Assembly (NCBI RefSeq): GCF_030758345.1 | Contig: NZ_JAVAMO010000011.1 | Coordinates: forward strand, 62,001 to 126,000 | Reading direction: 5' to 3' | Length of the DNA stretch: 64,000 bases | Source: Ruegeria discodermiae | GTDB taxonomy: Bacteria; Pseudomonadota; Alphaproteobacteria; Rhodobacterales; Rhodobacteraceae | Shown here: piece after piece, positions 26,590-34,979 of the stretch | How the letters are laid out: every line of letters starts with the position of its first letter | Position numbering within the stretch: position 1 is the first letter of the stretch | Made by a program: the position numbers and the translations under genes | The notes under the pieces: model-generated | The model's input: the letters and a program-made list of their open reading frames with translations, nothing else | The model's database searches: none | What the model was told of the DNA's origin: nothing

Positions 26590-27813
26590 ATGTCCGCGCC
26601 CAAGAAAGTTGTGCTGGCCTATTCCGGCGGGCTTGATACGTCGATCATCCTGAAATGGCTGCAGACCGAATACGGGTGCGAGGTGGTGACCTTCACCGCC
26701 GATCTGGGTCAGGGCGAAGAGTTGGAGCCTGCTCGCAAGAAGGCCGAGCTGCTGGGGATCAAGCCCGACAATATCTATATCGAGGATATCCGCGAAGAGT
26801 TCGTCCGCGACTTCGTCTTCCCGATGTTCCGGGCCAATGCGCAATATGAGGGGCTCTATCTGCTGGGCACCTCGATCGCGCGGCCGCTGATTTCAAAACG
26901 TCTGGTCGAAATTGCCGAGGCCACGGGTGCCGATGCCGTCGCCCATGGCGCCACCGGCAAGGGTAACGATCAGGTGCGGTTCGAACTGGCGGCCTACGCG
27001 CTGAACCCCGACATCAAGGTGATTGCGCCCTGGCGTGAATGGGATCTGACCAGCCGCACCCGTCTGCTGGAGTTTGCCGAAGCCAACCAGATCCCGATTG
27101 CCAAGGACAAGCGCGGCGAGGCGCCCTTCTCGGTCGATGCCAACCTGCTGCACACGTCCTCCGAGGGCAAAGTTCTAGAAGACCCCGCCGATATGGCGCC
27201 CGACTATGTCTATCAACGCACCGTCCACCCCGAGGATGCGCCGAACGAACCGGAATTCATCGAGATCGGTTTCGAAAAAGGTGACGCGGTCAGCATCAAT
27301 GGCGAAGCGATGAGCCCCGCGACCATCCTGACCAAGCTGAACGAATATGGCGGCAAGCACGGCATTGGCCGTCTCGATCTGGTCGAAGGCCGTTTTGTGG
27401 GCATGAAATCGCGCGGTATCTATGAAACCCCCGGCGGCACCATCCTGCTGGAGGCGCATCGCGGCATTGAGTCGATCACCATGGACCGGGGCGCGATGCA
27501 TCTGAAAGACCAGCTGATGCCGCAATATGCCGAGCTGATCTATAACGGCTTCTGGTACAGCCCTGAGCGTGAGATGCTGCAAGCCGCCATCGACAAATCT
27601 CAGGACCATGTCACCGGTACTGTTCGCGTGAAGCTCTACAAGGGTCTGGCCTCAACCGTGGGTCGCTGGTCGGATCATTCGCTCTATTCCGAGGCGCATG
27701 TGACCTTCGAGGAAGACGCCGGTGCTTACGATCAGAAAGACGCGGCGGGCTTCATTCAGCTCAACGCGCTGCGTCTGAAACTGCTGGCCGCCCGCGAAAA
27801 GCGCCTGAAATAA
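26590..27813 (+). CDS. argG: Argininosuccinate synthase
   Basis: 407-residue ATP-dependent ligase that joins citrulline and aspartate in arginine synthesis. The PP-loop [12 protein letters not shown] is at the start, followed by [14 protein letters not shown] and the active-site EAHRGIES-type region. The ATG at 26590 has GAGAGGAA about 8 bases upstream, preferred over an in-frame start 15 bases earlier. The gene is followed by a perfect 12-base hairpin that could end its transcript. Confidence 0.97.
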   Translation: MSAPKKVVLAYSGGLDTSIILKWLQTEYGCEVVTFTADLGQGEELEPARKKAELLGIKPDNIYIEDIREEFVRDFVFPMFRANAQYEGLYLLGTSIARPLISKRLVEIAEATGADAVAHGATGKGNDQVRFELAAYALNPDIKVIAPWREWDLTSRTRLLEFAEANQIPIAKDKRGEAPFSVDANLLHTSSEGKVLEDPADMAPDYVYQRTVHPEDAPNEPEFIEIGFEKGDAVSINGEAMSPATILTKLNEYGGKHGIGRLDLVEGRFVGMKSRGIYETPGGTILLEAHRGIESITMDRGAMHLKDQLMPQYAELIYNGFWYSPEREMLQAAIDKSQDHVTGTVRVKLYKGLASTVGRWSDHSLYSEAHVTFEEDAGAYDQKDAAGFIQLNALRLKLLAAREKRLK

Positions 27814-27820
27814 ATACGCG

Positions 27821-27858
27821 TCAGAGTTGTAGATACCCCCGGAGCGCTACAACTCTGA
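27821..27858 (+). terminator. Perfect 12-bp hairpin after argG
   Basis: Arms TCAGAGTTGTAG (27821-27832) and CTACAACTCTGA (27847-27858) are exactly complementary around a 14-base loop. There is no T-run directly after it, so a classic intrinsic terminator is not certain. It may instead stabilise the argG 3' end, act as an operator, or be the first helix of a longer structured leader (see 27876-27947). Confidence 0.6.
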
Positions 27859-27875
27859 CAAATATTTGCCCCTTT

Positions 27876-27947
27876 GTTCTGCGAATCCCGAATACGGGCC
27901 GCCCAAGGTGAAACCGGGCGGTCCGCGTAACGGGTATCTGGCAGAAC
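27876..27947 (+). promoter_or_regulatory. Candidate structured RNA leader of the YjgN-family gene
   Basis: The 5' region of the next gene can fold into an outer stem GTTCTGC (27876-27882) with GCAGAAC (27941-27947) and an inner stem GGGCCGCCC (27896-27904) with GGGCGGTCC (27916-27924, one G-U pair). In addition, GGGTAT (27932-27937) is complementary to ATACCC (27833-27838) in the loop of the argG-side hairpin, which would be a pseudoknot. The inner stem is clearly beyond chance; the outer and pseudoknot pairs could be chance in a stretch this long. No known riboswitch class was recognised, and it has no tRNA T-loop. Confidence 0.4.
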
Positions 27948-27959
27948 ACAGAGGCGGAC

Positions 27960-29027
27960 ATGCAGGGAAGCAGCGCATTTACATCAAGGGCGGGGTTCGA
28001 GTTTCGCGGCACAGCGAGAGAGTTCTTCGGAATCTGGATCGTCAACCTGCTGCTGTCGATCCTGACTCTTGGTATCTATAGCGCCTGGGCCAAGGTGCGG
28101 ACCAAAAAGTACTTCTATCAGAACACCTATGTGGCCGGGCGCAACTTTGATTATCACGCCACCGGCATGCAGATCCTGATCGGGCGGCTGATCGTCATTG
28201 CCGGGATTGTGGCTTACGCATTGCTGAGCACGAATGAGATTGCGGCGGTGGTTATGATCCTGGGCCTGATCGCCCTGATCCCCTATCTTCTGGTGCGGTC
28301 GTTGCGGTTCAATGCACGCATGTCCAGCTGGTCAAATATCCGCTTCACCTTTCACGGCAGCTTTGGGTCTGCGCTAAAGGTCTATTACCTCTATCCCTTC
28401 CTCGCTGCCCTGTCGCTTTATACCGCGTGGCCCTTTGTCACCCGCGCCACTCAGCGTTTTCTGGCCAATAGTCATGGGCTTGGCACCACGCGGTTCAACT
28501 TCAACAGCGCGATTGGCCCCTTCTACAAGGCGTTGGTGGCAGCCATCATCTGGGGTCTTGGCTCGCTGATGATCCTCTTTGCCATCGCTGGCACCAACCT
28601 GGATATCCCGCGCGCGCTCCAGGCCTTTGACTCCGGCTCGGATGAGGTCGCGGCCCTGATTGATGTGGGGCTGATCTACGTCATCTTCCTGGTCGCCATT
28701 GTTCCGGCGGCTCTCATCTATCACGCGATGGTGCGCAACACGGTCTATAACAACCTCACGCTGGACGGGACGCACAGCTTTCATTCCAGCGTTTCGCCGT
28801 TGAAACTGATGTGGATTTCGGTGTCGAACTTCCTGGTGGTGATACTGACCCTTGGCCTGATGATGCCCTGGGCGCATCTGCGGCGCGCGCGCTATCTGGC
28901 AGCTCATACCACGCTCTATCCCGGCGGCTCTCTGGATGACTTCGTGGATGAGGAAACCGCAAGCGGCAATGCGGTCGGCGACGCTTATGGTGATCTCGAA
29001 GGGTTCGGGATCGAGGTCGCGGTATAA
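27960..29027 (+). CDS. YjgN/DUF898-family membrane protein
   Basis: 355-residue integral membrane protein. It carries the FEFRGTAREFFGIW start and the repeated SILTLGIYSAWAKVRTKKYFYQNT-type block that defines the DUF898 (YjgN) family, here repeated as LVVILTLGLMMPWAHLRRARYL, with several transmembrane helices. The function of the family is unknown. The ATG at 27960 follows AGAGGCGG. It lies 18 bases before an M48-type peptidase gene on the same strand, so the two are probably one operon, and the leader may be a structured RNA. Confidence 0.85.
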   Translation: MQGSSAFTSRAGFEFRGTAREFFGIWIVNLLLSILTLGIYSAWAKVRTKKYFYQNTYVAGRNFDYHATGMQILIGRLIVIAGIVAYALLSTNEIAAVVMILGLIALIPYLLVRSLRFNARMSSWSNIRFTFHGSFGSALKVYYLYPFLAALSLYTAWPFVTRATQRFLANSHGLGTTRFNFNSAIGPFYKALVAAIIWGLGSLMILFAIAGTNLDIPRALQAFDSGSDEVAALIDVGLIYVIFLVAIVPAALIYHAMVRNTVYNNLTLDGTHSFHSSVSPLKLMWISVSNFLVVILTLGLMMPWAHLRRARYLAAHTTLYPGGSLDDFVDEETASGNAVGDAYGDLEGFGIEVAV

Positions 29028-29045
29028 CCGCAACAGGCCGATCAG

Positions 29046-30077
29046 ATGCCCTTCATCCGCTCAACCCAAGGCAGTGCCTCGATCCAGGGGCGCGCCTATC
29101 CACCGCTCAGCTCGCGTGAGCTGAGCGTGCGGCTGGCGGTGGGGCAGGATCAGGTCTGGCTGATCAATCCGAGGCAGAAGATTGTAACGCAGTCGGCCCT
29201 GAGTGACGTAAAAATCGAGCCACGCCTGGGGCAGGCGGAACGGCGCATCATCCTGCCCGACGGCACCCTGTTTCTGACCGAGGATCACGACACGGTGGAC
29301 GCGTTGCTGGGTGATCACGCGGCGTTGTACGGGTTCGAACAGTTTCATCCAAGACTGATCGCCGTTGTGCTGGCCTGCATCATCGGTGCCTGGGCGATGT
29401 GGAAATACGGCCTGACCGCGCTGGTACATGTGGCAGTCTGGCTGACACCGGAGCCCGTTGTCAGCGCGATGGATCAGGGCATGTTGGCCAGCATGGACCG
29501 GGTGATGAGCGCGCCCAGCCGGCTTGACGCCGAGACACAGGCCGAGGTGCAGCAGATCTTCGACCGCTTGCAGGAGCATCTCGCCCCCGAGGGCGCGGTC
29601 CATGACTACCAGCTTGCCTTCCGCCACATGCCCGGCATGGGGCCAAACGCCTTTGCCCTGCCGGGTGGCACCATCATCGTCACCGATACACTGGCCGAGA
29701 CCGCCTCTGCCGACGCGCTGGCGGGTGTGATCGGTCACGAGATGGGCCATGTCGCGGGCCATCACGGGCTCAAGCAGGTCTATCGCTCGGTCGGTGGCTT
29801 TGTCCTGATCTCCATGCTCGCAGGCGATACCGGTCCGATCCTTGAGGACACGCTGTTGCAGGGCAACCTGATCCTGTCGCTGTCCTACTCCCGAGAGCAT
29901 GAGCTGCAGGCAGACAGTTTCGGCGCGCGCCTGGCACAACAGGCCGGATATGATCCGGGCGGGCTTCTGGATTTCTTCGACAGCCTCGATCTGCCGGAGC
30001 ATGTGGATTGGCTCAGCACCCATCCAGGATTCGAGGATCGCAAACGCAATCTGCGGCGGATTGACGACCTACGGTAA
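29046..30077 (+). CDS. Membrane-anchored M48 metallopeptidase
   Basis: 343-residue protein with a hydrophobic segment at about 103-135 and a peptidase domain after it. The zinc motif HEMGH is at residues 231-235, and the third ligand Glu286 lies in EHELQAD. These define the M48 family (as in HtpX, Oma1 and BepA). The N-terminal 100 residues are not recognised and contain no signal peptide. It probably degrades or processes membrane or periplasmic proteins. It shares an operon-like position with the YjgN-family gene. Confidence 0.9.
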   Translation: MPFIRSTQGSASIQGRAYPPLSSRELSVRLAVGQDQVWLINPRQKIVTQSALSDVKIEPRLGQAERRIILPDGTLFLTEDHDTVDALLGDHAALYGFEQFHPRLIAVVLACIIGAWAMWKYGLTALVHVAVWLTPEPVVSAMDQGMLASMDRVMSAPSRLDAETQAEVQQIFDRLQEHLAPEGAVHDYQLAFRHMPGMGPNAFALPGGTIIVTDTLAETASADALAGVIGHEMGHVAGHHGLKQVYRSVGGFVLISMLAGDTGPILEDTLLQGNLILSLSYSREHELQADSFGARLAQQAGYDPGGLLDFFDSLDLPEHVDWLSTHPGFEDRKRNLRRIDDLR

Positions 30078-30090
30078 GGGACCCTCGGGT

Positions 30091-30804
30091 TCAGATACAG
30101 TCTGCGGTCATCTGTTCGTAATAGGGCATCGCGGCCGCCAGCAGGGGCTGCAAGTCTTCCGGCACATCCGGTAACGGACCCTCGGGTTCGGCAAATCCGG
30201 TGGATTGCCAGACCGCGCCATACCAATGCGCCGCCCAGACGCCATCCGCCTTGTGGCCCCCCCTGGGCCAGCTCAACATATGCGGAGACCACGGCACGCC
30301 GATCTTGTCACACAGCTTTTCCAGCGTCGCGGCGGGGTTGGCGCGGATGTCGTGGCTGTCGACCACAACCGGCGTTCCGCCCCAGGATTTAACCTCTTCA
30401 AACAACTCCACCTGCTGGCGAAACCCGATATCGTCCAGCACCGGGTTTTCGCGCTTGGCCGCGTAGCTGGCGATCACCCGCGCGGGGTGGCGGATCAGAA
30501 AGACGTTGCAGACCTCGCGCATCCAGTCTCGCGGAATGCCCTCGACCATGTGTTGGGTCATGTGTTTCTGGTACCAATAGGGCCGCGCGCCCGGATGCGG
30601 GCCGGACAGATAACGCGCGACCTGATCGGGGTCCTGTTCCTGAGCGGCCAGAACCTCGCCGCGCATCGGGTGATCGATGCCGGTGCGCGCGAGGTAAGCG
30701 GCATAAAACGGCTCGTCGATCACCGCGCAATCGGTACGCGCGCCGAAACTGTACATCATGGCCGTCGACAGGTTACGCGGGCCGGACCACATGGCGATCT
30801 TCAT
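30091..30804 (-). CDS. P-loop sulfotransferase-like protein
   Basis: 237-residue protein with sulfotransferase-fold motifs: a 5'-phosphosulfate-type loop WSGPRNLSTAMMYSF at the N-terminus and FLIRHPARVIASY resembling the 3'-phosphate motif. True sulfotransferase activity is not proven. The gene overlaps the class IV aminotransferase upstream by 4 bases, so the two are co-translated. I recall plant proteins annotated as branched-chain aminotransferase-like that are long enough to fuse both domains, which would make this a functional pair; this is from memory. Confidence 0.7.
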   Translation of the reverse strand: MKIAMWSGPRNLSTAMMYSFGARTDCAVIDEPFYAAYLARTGIDHPMRGEVLAAQEQDPDQVARYLSGPHPGARPYWYQKHMTQHMVEGIPRDWMREVCNVFLIRHPARVIASYAAKRENPVLDDIGFRQQVELFEEVKSWGGTPVVVDSHDIRANPAATLEKLCDKIGVPWSPHMLSWPRGGHKADGVWAAHWYGAVWQSTGFAEPEGPLPDVPEDLQPLLAAAMPYYEQMTADCI

Positions 30805-31712
30805 GTCGCGCTCTCCCGATCTATCAAGGCCTTGTAGAGTGTGCGGATATGGCTGGTCATCGGCCCCATTTCACCAGTTCCAATCACGCGCCCGTCAATT
30901 TCGCCCACCGGGGTCTGCGCACCGAAAGTTCCGGTCAGAAACGCCTCATCCGCGCCGTAGGTGTCGACCAGAGAATAGTTCCGCTCATAAACCGGAATAC
31001 CATCGGCCTGACACAGGTCGATCACCTTCTGCCGCGTGATCCCGTTCATGCAGTAATCCCCGGTCGAGGTCCAAACCGCACTCTTGCGCACGATAAAGAA
31101 GTTGCAGGCATTGGTGGTGTTCACGAACCCGTTCACATCCAGCATCAGCGCCTCGTCTGCGCCTGCTTTTTCGGCAGCGATACAGGCCAGAATGCAATTC
31201 AGCTTGGAATGTGAGTTCAGTTTCGGGTCCTGCGTCATCGGCAGCCCACGCAAATGCGGCACAGTAGCCAGTCGGATCGGACGCGGCAGGTTCGGGCGGG
31301 AATGTTCCATGATGATCGTCACGGTCGGCCCCTGTCGGCTGAGCGAGGGATGCTGGAAGGGGCGCGTCTTGACCCCGCGCGTCACCATCAGCCGTGCATG
31401 GGCATCCGTGGTCATGCCATTAGCCGTCTGCGTATCCAGCAGCGCGTTGATAACGCCGTCACGATCCAGCCCGATATCCAGATCGATCGCCTTGGCAGCC
31501 TCGAACAGCCGGTCAACATGTTCGTCGAGAAACGCCCAGCGCCCGTTATACAGTCGCAGCCCCTCCCACACGCCGTCGCCCAGCATGAAACCACTGTCAT
31601 AGACGCTGACCAGGGCTTTTGCTTTCGGAACGATCTGGCCATTCAGGTAGATCAGAATGGCCTCGTTCCGCGCATCCTCCTCGGCCTGATGCGTGCTCAT
31701 CTTATCTGCCAT
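30801..31712 (-). CDS. Aminotransferase class IV (BCAT/D-amino acid transaminase-like)
   Basis: 303-residue PLP fold-type IV enzyme. The family landmarks are YDSGFMLGDGVWEGLRLYNG and ALMLDVNGFVNTTNACNFFIV, then GITRQKVIDLC. The Glu that contacts the pyridine nitrogen of PLP in most members is replaced here by Thr (in NTTNACN), which is unusual. The catalytic Lys is probably in SHSKLN, but two nearby Lys residues make the assignment uncertain. The ATG at 31712 follows GGAGGAG. Coupled to a P-loop protein gene, its substrate is unknown; branched-chain activity should not be assumed. Confidence 0.82.
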   Translation of the reverse strand: MADKMSTHQAEEDARNEAILIYLNGQIVPKAKALVSVYDSGFMLGDGVWEGLRLYNGRWAFLDEHVDRLFEAAKAIDLDIGLDRDGVINALLDTQTANGMTTDAHARLMVTRGVKTRPFQHPSLSRQGPTVTIIMEHSRPNLPRPIRLATVPHLRGLPMTQDPKLNSHSKLNCILACIAAEKAGADEALMLDVNGFVNTTNACNFFIVRKSAVWTSTGDYCMNGITRQKVIDLCQADGIPVYERNYSLVDTYGADEAFLTGTFGAQTPVGEIDGRVIGTGEMGPMTSHIRTLYKALIDRESAT

Positions 31713-31783
31713 GAATTCTCCTCCGGCGCGCACGCTACTGCTGCCGGGCGCGCGGGCCAAGGGGTAAACTCAGGTCACCTGCA

Positions 31784-31802
31784 TGTGACAAACCATGTCA
31801 CA
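31784..31802. promoter_or_regulatory. Inverted repeat, possible operator before msrA
   Basis: TGTGAC (31784-31789) and GTCACA (31797-31802) form a perfect 6-base inverted repeat separated by 7 bases, and a further GTCAC copy lies at 31774-31778. It sits between divergent genes, the aminotransferase and msrA. A dimeric regulator could bind it, but no partner is known. The site is about 50 bases upstream of the msrA start. Confidence 0.4.
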
Positions 31803-31854
31803 CCCTTGCCTGAGACGGTCCACCGCCACACCATCAGTACAAAGGAGACCCGAC

Positions 31855-32517
31855 ATGACCCTGACCGATCACATCAAACCCGTTGCCCTCTTCACCCTGA
31901 TCGTCTTCGCCGCCGCGCTGCGCAGCCTGCCTGCCTCAGCCGCGCCTGCCGAAACGCTGACTGTCGCTGGCGGTTGTTTCTGGTGCGTCGAATCAGATTT
32001 CGAGAAAGTCCCCGGCGTGATCGGGGCGGTCTCGGGCTTTACCGGCGGCACCGTCAAAAACCCGACCTACAAGCAGGTCACCAAGGGCGGCACCGGGCAC
32101 TACGAGGCAGTGCAAATCACCTTCGACCCGGCAAAAGTCTCGCGCGAACGCCTGCTTGAGATGTTCTTGCGTTCGGTTGATCCAACCGATGCGGGTGGTC
32201 AGTTCTGTGATCGGGGCGATAGCTATCGTACGGCGATATTCGTCTCTAACAAAAGCGAAAAGGCGCTTGCAGAGCGTGTCAAGGCCGAGGCGCAGTCCGA
32301 TCTGGGACAAAAGATCGTCACGCCGGTGAAATCCGCAGGCGCGTTTTATCCGGCCGATGCGTCGCATCAGGATTATTACAAGGGCAAAAACCTTGTCATC
32401 ACCCGCTTTGGCCCCAAACGCCAGAAAACCGCCTATAAGCTATACCGCGAAGCCTGCGGTCGGGATGCGCGGGTGAAACAGCTTTGGGGAAGCGCTGCAC
32501 CGTTTGCCGGTAGCTGA
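31855..32517 (+). CDS. msrA: Peptide-methionine (S)-S-oxide reductase, exported
   Basis: Reduces methionine sulfoxide in proteins, repairing oxidative damage. The catalytic loop is AGGCFWCVESDFEKVPGV, with the Cys in GCFWC. The 220-residue form has an N-terminal signal peptide ending near the Ala-rich SASAAPAE-like region, so it is probably periplasmic. The ATG at 31855 follows AAAGGAGA at the ideal spacing and is preferred over an in-frame start 60 bases earlier. The gene is followed by a strong bidirectional terminator. Confidence 0.93.
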   Translation: MTLTDHIKPVALFTLIVFAAALRSLPASAAPAETLTVAGGCFWCVESDFEKVPGVIGAVSGFTGGTVKNPTYKQVTKGGTGHYEAVQITFDPAKVSRERLLEMFLRSVDPTDAGGQFCDRGDSYRTAIFVSNKSEKALAERVKAEAQSDLGQKIVTPVKSAGAFYPADASHQDYYKGKNLVITRFGPKRQKTAYKLYREACGRDARVKQLWGSAAPFAGS

Positions 32518-32537
32518 TTGGTAAGCCGAAAAGAAAA

Positions 32538-32569
32538 AAACCCGCCGATGAGAATCGGCGGGTTTCTTT
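32538..32569 (+). terminator. Bidirectional rho-independent terminator
   Basis: Stem AAACCCGCCGAT (32538-32549) pairs with ATCGGCGGGTTT (32554-32565) around a GAGA tetraloop and is followed by CTTTG. The opposite strand also has a T-run, so it can end both msrA and the convergent maeB transcripts. Confidence 0.9.
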
Positions 32570-32585
32570 GTGTCTGGTGACCCCG

Positions 32586-34841
32586 TCAGCCCAGATCGTT
32601 GGACGCCAGCACCGCCATGTTCAGAATGTCATTGGCAGTGGACACGGTGGAACAAATCTGAATGGGCTTGCCGATCCCTGCCAGGATCGGACCGATCACA
32701 TTGGCCTCGCCCATTTCCTGCATCAGCTTTACTGAGATCGAGGCAGAGTGCCGGGCCGGGACGATCAGGATATTCGCTGGCCCGGTCAATCGCTGGAACG
32801 GATAAGCCGCCTGCGCCTGCGCGTTCAGCGCCACATCGACGGTCATTTCGCCCTCAAACTCGAAATCCACACCCCGCGCTTCCAGCACCTTGGGCGCCTG
32901 ATGCATCTTTTCGGCGCGTTCCGAGACCGGATAGCCGAAAGTCGAGAAGCTGACAAAGGCCACGCGCGGCTCCAGCCCGATATGGCGCGCGACGCTGGCG
33001 GCGCGTTCCGCTATGTTGGCCAGATCCTCGGCATCGGGCCATTCATGCACCAGCGTATCGCCAATCAGAACGATGCGCCCCTTGTGCAGCAGCGCGGTGA
33101 TCCCCGCTGTTCCACTACTAACATCGGCATCAAACACGTGGTTGATCCGATCCAGCACATGGGCCGATTTCCGCGTCGCGCCGGTCACCAGACCATCACC
33201 ATGCCCATGCGCCAGCATCAGAGCGGAAAACACGTGCCGGTCTCGCGCGGCCAGGCGATGCACATCCTTCTCGTCAAACCCTTTTCGCTGCAGGCGCTCG
33301 TAAAGGAAGCTTTTGTAAGCATCTAGATGCAGAGTGTTGGCGGCATTGACCACTTCGATTTCGCGGGTGGCATCGCTGAGACCGACGCTTTCCAGTTTCT
33401 CCTTCACATCGTCGGGTCGCCCTACCACCAGCGCCTTGCCATAGCCCGAGCGTTGATACATCACTGCCGCGCGCAGCACGCGGGGATCGTCACCTTCGGA
33501 AAAGATCATCCGGCTTTGGGCCGCACGTGCCCGCGCATTCATGCCGCGCAGAATGCTGGCGGTCGGATCCATGCGGGATTTCAGGCTCAACTCATAGGCA
33601 TCCATATCCACGATCGGGCGCCGCGCCGCGCCGGTATCCATCCCGGCCCGCGCCACGGCGGGTGGAATGCGGTGGATCAGGCGCGGGTCAAAAGGCGTCG
33701 GGATGATATAGTCGCGGCCAAAAGACAGGCTTTTGCCATAAGCCATCGCGACCTCATCCGGCACATCCTCACGCGCCAGATTCGCCAGCGCATGGGCGCA
33801 GGCGATCTTCATCTCGTCGTTAATGGCACGGGCATGGATATCCAGCGCACCCCGGAAGAGATAGGGGAAACCCAGCACGTTGTTGACCTGATTGGGGTAA
33901 TCCGAGCGGCCCGTGGCGACGATCGCATCGGCGCGCACCTCATGAGCGTCTTCCGGCGTGATCTCGGGGTCGGGATTCGCCATGGCGAAGATCACCGGAT
34001 TCTCCGCCATCTCGGTCAGCATCGCCTGGGTCAGCGCACCTTTGACGGACACGCCCAGGAACACATCCGCGCCTTTCATCGCCTCTTCCAGCGTGCGCAG
34101 GTCGGTCTTGATCGCATGGGCCGATTTCCACTGGTTCATCCCCTCGGTCCGGCCCTGATAGATCACGCCCTTGGTGTCGCAAACGATGCAGTTCTCATGC
34201 CGCGCACCCATGGATTTCAGCAACTCGATACAGGCGATCCCTGCTGCCCCGGCCCCGTTCAGCACGATCTTGACGTCTTCGATCTTCTTGCCGCTCAGAT
34301 GCAGCGCGTTGATCAGGCCGGCGGCACAGATCACCGCCGTGCCATGCTGATCATCGTGAAAGACGGGGATATCCATCTCTTCTTTCAGGCGCTGTTCGAT
34401 GATGAAACATTCCGGCGCCTTGATGTCTTCCAGATTGATGCCGCCAAAGGTTGGCCCCATCAGACGCACGGCGCGGCAGAACTCATCCGGGTCTTCGGTG
34501 TCCAACTCGATATCGATCGAGTTCACATCGGCGAACCGCTTGAACAGGACAGACTTGCCCTCCATCACCGGTTTCGAGCCGAGCGCACCAAGATTGCCAA
34601 GCCCCAGAACGGCCGTCCCGTTCGAGATCACCGCAACCAGATTGCCCTTGTTGGTATAGTCATAAGCCGTCTCGGGGTTCTCGGCGATTTCCTCGCAAGG
34701 CACCGCAACGCCAGGGCTGTAGGCCAGCGACAGATCGCGCTGCGTCGTCATGGCGACGGTGGCCTGCACCTCCCACTTGCCCGGCGTGGGTTCGATGTGA
34801 AAGGCAAGCGCTTCTTCGCGGCTGATCTTGGCTTTGGGCAT
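32586..34841 (-). CDS. maeB: NADP-dependent malic enzyme with phosphotransacetylase-like domain
   Basis: 751-residue two-domain enzyme that decarboxylates malate to pyruvate with NADP. The malic-enzyme half (to about residue 420) shows YSPGVAVPCEEIAENP, the DDQHGTAV metal region and GAGAAGIACIELL for NADP. The C-terminal half is a phosphotransacetylase-like domain, probably regulatory rather than active; the large form is normal for alphaproteobacteria. A hypothetical role is to supply pyruvate and NADPH during growth on C4 acids. It converges on msrA and is divergent from mutS. Confidence 0.95.
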   Translation of the reverse strand: MPKAKISREEALAFHIEPTPGKWEVQATVAMTTQRDLSLAYSPGVAVPCEEIAENPETAYDYTNKGNLVAVISNGTAVLGLGNLGALGSKPVMEGKSVLFKRFADVNSIDIELDTEDPDEFCRAVRLMGPTFGGINLEDIKAPECFIIEQRLKEEMDIPVFHDDQHGTAVICAAGLINALHLSGKKIEDVKIVLNGAGAAGIACIELLKSMGARHENCIVCDTKGVIYQGRTEGMNQWKSAHAIKTDLRTLEEAMKGADVFLGVSVKGALTQAMLTEMAENPVIFAMANPDPEITPEDAHEVRADAIVATGRSDYPNQVNNVLGFPYLFRGALDIHARAINDEMKIACAHALANLAREDVPDEVAMAYGKSLSFGRDYIIPTPFDPRLIHRIPPAVARAGMDTGAARRPIVDMDAYELSLKSRMDPTASILRGMNARARAAQSRMIFSEGDDPRVLRAAVMYQRSGYGKALVVGRPDDVKEKLESVGLSDATREIEVVNAANTLHLDAYKSFLYERLQRKGFDEKDVHRLAARDRHVFSALMLAHGHGDGLVTGATRKSAHVLDRINHVFDADVSSGTAGITALLHKGRIVLIGDTLVHEWPDAEDLANIAERAASVARHIGLEPRVAFVSFSTFGYPVSERAEKMHQAPKVLEARGVDFEFEGEMTVDVALNAQAQAAYPFQRLTGPANILIVPARHSASISVKLMQEMGEANVIGPILAGIGKPIQICSTVSTANDILNMAVLASNDLG

Positions 34842-34979
34842 GTGGGTCTTCTTTTTGCTATAGGGGCCAATGCCTCATAGCGCAGCATTGCTGCCGCCTC
34901 AACGGCGTTACGTTTTCACCTTTCGTCACATCAAACGGGTTTGTAAGGTCGCGCCGGTTCACCCACGGAGAGGCAGGCC

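Noticed and set aside
27876-27950. tRNA-like 72-base length with a 7-bp end stem
   Set aside because: The size and outer stem recall a tRNA, but there is no T-loop (TTCRA) and no plausible anticodon arm.
33327-34880. Long open frame opposite maeB
   Set aside because: Overlaps the malic-enzyme motifs on the true coding strand and has no domain of its own.
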